NCBI GenBank assembly: GCA_964428935.1
Contig: CAYSAG010000299.1
Coordinates: 1 to 6,359 of the forward strand
Source of the DNA: JAADHY01 sp964428935
GTDB lineage: Bacteria > Planctomycetota > Planctomycetia > Planctomycetales > Planctomycetaceae
Direction: 5' to 3'
DNA: 6,359 nt
In this document: positions 5,548 to 6,359 of the stretch, piece after piece
Layout: each line of letters opens with the position of its first letter
Numbering within the stretch: the stretch's first letter is position 1
Notes under the pieces: generated by a model
What the model was told of the DNA's origin: nothing
The model's database searches: none
Seen by the model: the letters and a program-made list of their open reading frames with translations, nothing else
Program-made: the position numbers and the translations under genes

Positions 5548-6359
5548 ATGAACGCAAGGAGAATGGCTGTTGTCTTGACTGTGGTGGCCGCGGCGTTGTG
5601 GAGCGGCTCGTCGGCCCGCTCCGCCGACCGGCCTCAGCCAACGCGAAAGCTGCTGTACAAGACCGTTGGGGACGTTCGGTTGTACTTGCACGAGTTCGAG
5701 CCGCCCGGGCACCGACCGTCCGACAAGCGACCGGCCATTGTCTTCTTTTTCGGTGGCGGCTGGGTCGGTGGCTCCCCGGCTCAGTTCTACCCGCACTGTG
5801 CCTACCTGGCGTCGCGGGGAATGGTGGCGTTCGCCGCGGAGTACCGAGTGCGGAGTCGTCACGGAACGACGCCTTTCGAGTGTGTCCAGGACGGCAAGTC
5901 GGCCATTCGCTGGGTCCGGCGGCACGCGGCCGAGCTGGGAGTGGACCCGAACCGAATTGCCGCCGGCGGCGGCTCGGCTGGCGGCCACGTCGCCGCCGCG
6001 ACGGCCACCGTGCCGGGACTGAACGAACCGAGCGAGGACACGTCGGTTTCGTGCGTTCCCAACGCGCTGGTCTTGTTCAACCCAGTGTACGACAACGGCC
6101 CGAACGGCTACGGCTACGACCGGGTCAAGGACCGGTACAAAGAAATTTCTCCGTTGCACAACATTCACGCAGGAATGCCGCCCACCATTGTCTTCCTGGG
6201 AACCAAGGACAAACTGGTGCCCGTGGAAACGGCCAAACTGTTCCAAAGGAAAATGCAGGAGCTGGGCTGCCGCAGCGAGCTGTACCTGTTCGAGGGCCAG
6301 CCGCACGGGTTTTTCAATTACGGCCGAGCCGGAAACCGGTACTACGTGGAAACGGTTCG
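5548..6359 (+). CDS. Secreted alpha/beta hydrolase, esterase/lipase-like (3' end cut by window)
   Basis: 270 residues are readable to the window edge with no stop. The N-terminus is a signal peptide: MNARR, a hydrophobic stretch at about 6-18, and a likely cut after SARSA near residue 26, so the enzyme probably acts outside the cytoplasm. The rest is an alpha/beta hydrolase of the Aes/BD-FAE-like esterase group: oxyanion-hole segment FFFGGGWVGGS (66-76), EYRVRSRHGTTPFE (98-111), nucleophile elbow GGGSAGG with Ser143, Asp221 in GTKDKLVP, and His253 in GQPHGFF, so a complete Ser-Asp-His triad. The oxyanion motif has Phe where hormone-sensitive-lipase relatives have His (HGGG). Such proteins are common in planctomycetes, where they are thought to remove acyl groups from polysaccharides or other esters; the substrate here is unknown. 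It is divergent from coaX, apparently with its own promoter. Little is missing beyond His253, probably only the final helix. Confidence 0.9.
   Translation, partial: MNARRMAVVLTVVAAALWSGSSARSADRPQPTRKLLYKTVGDVRLYLHEFEPPGHRPSDKRPAIVFFFGGGWVGGSPAQFYPHCAYLASRGMVAFAAEYRVRSRHGTTPFECVQDGKSAIRWVRRHAAELGVDPNRIAAGGGSAGGHVAAATATVPGLNEPSEDTSVSCVPNALVLFNPVYDNGPNGYGYDRVKDRYKEISPLHNIHAGMPPTIVFLGTKDKLVPVETAKLFQRKMQELGCRSELYLFEGQPHGFFNYGRAGNRYYVETV

Noticed and set aside
5065..6306. Upstream open frame joined to coaX, making a protein of about 705 residues
   Set aside because: The extension is antisense to the esterase, is rich in Arg/Gly/Val low-complexity sequence, and the CoaX fold begins right after ATG 5064.

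Overview
The window is GC-rich, densely coding bacterial DNA. Several features point to a planctomycete, probably of the Pirellula group: a secreted alpha/beta hydrolase of a type common there, a small stand-alone STAS protein, a divergent MnmE-like GTPase next to a type III pantothenate kinase, and a metX-metW pair. This assignment is inferred from protein families and gene neighbours; there is no rRNA or other marker gene to confirm it.

Layout. On the minus strand at the left are metX (608-1879) and metW (605 to beyond base 1), two bases apart, which make and control activated homoserine for methionine synthesis. A divergent gap of about 440 bases (1880-2321) separates them from a plus-strand STAS-domain gene (2322-2693). 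That gene converges on a second minus-strand pair across 182 non-coding bases. The pair is coaX (4189-5064), the first enzyme of coenzyme A synthesis, followed with a 4-base ATGA overlap by an MnmE/TrmE-family GTPase (2876-4192). A second divergent gap of 483 bases (5065-5547) leads to a plus-strand secreted esterase/lipase-like gene that runs off the right end.

How the genes fit together. Each minus-strand pair looks like a translationally coupled operon. MetX and MetW act in one pathway. CoaX and the GTPase have no obvious biochemical link, although CoaX feeds the CoA pool from which MetX draws acetyl-CoA. The STAS protein is probably part of a partner-switching or signalling module whose partners lie outside the window.

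Most unusual signals: (1) three perfect 13-base dyads, each 6 + G + 6 and exactly 30 bp apart centre to centre, overlapping a plausible promoter upstream of the esterase; (2) near-absence of the trinucleotide pair GAT/ATC, with isoleucine encoded by ATT in 37 of 43 codons although C-ending codons dominate elsewhere, and no GATC at all; (3) a 25-residue Cys-containing insertion in MetX bounded by an exact 12-base direct repeat; (4) an MnmE relative that lacks the C-terminal Cys motif and has an altered G4 motif. No RNA genes, insertion sequences or CRISPR arrays were seen.
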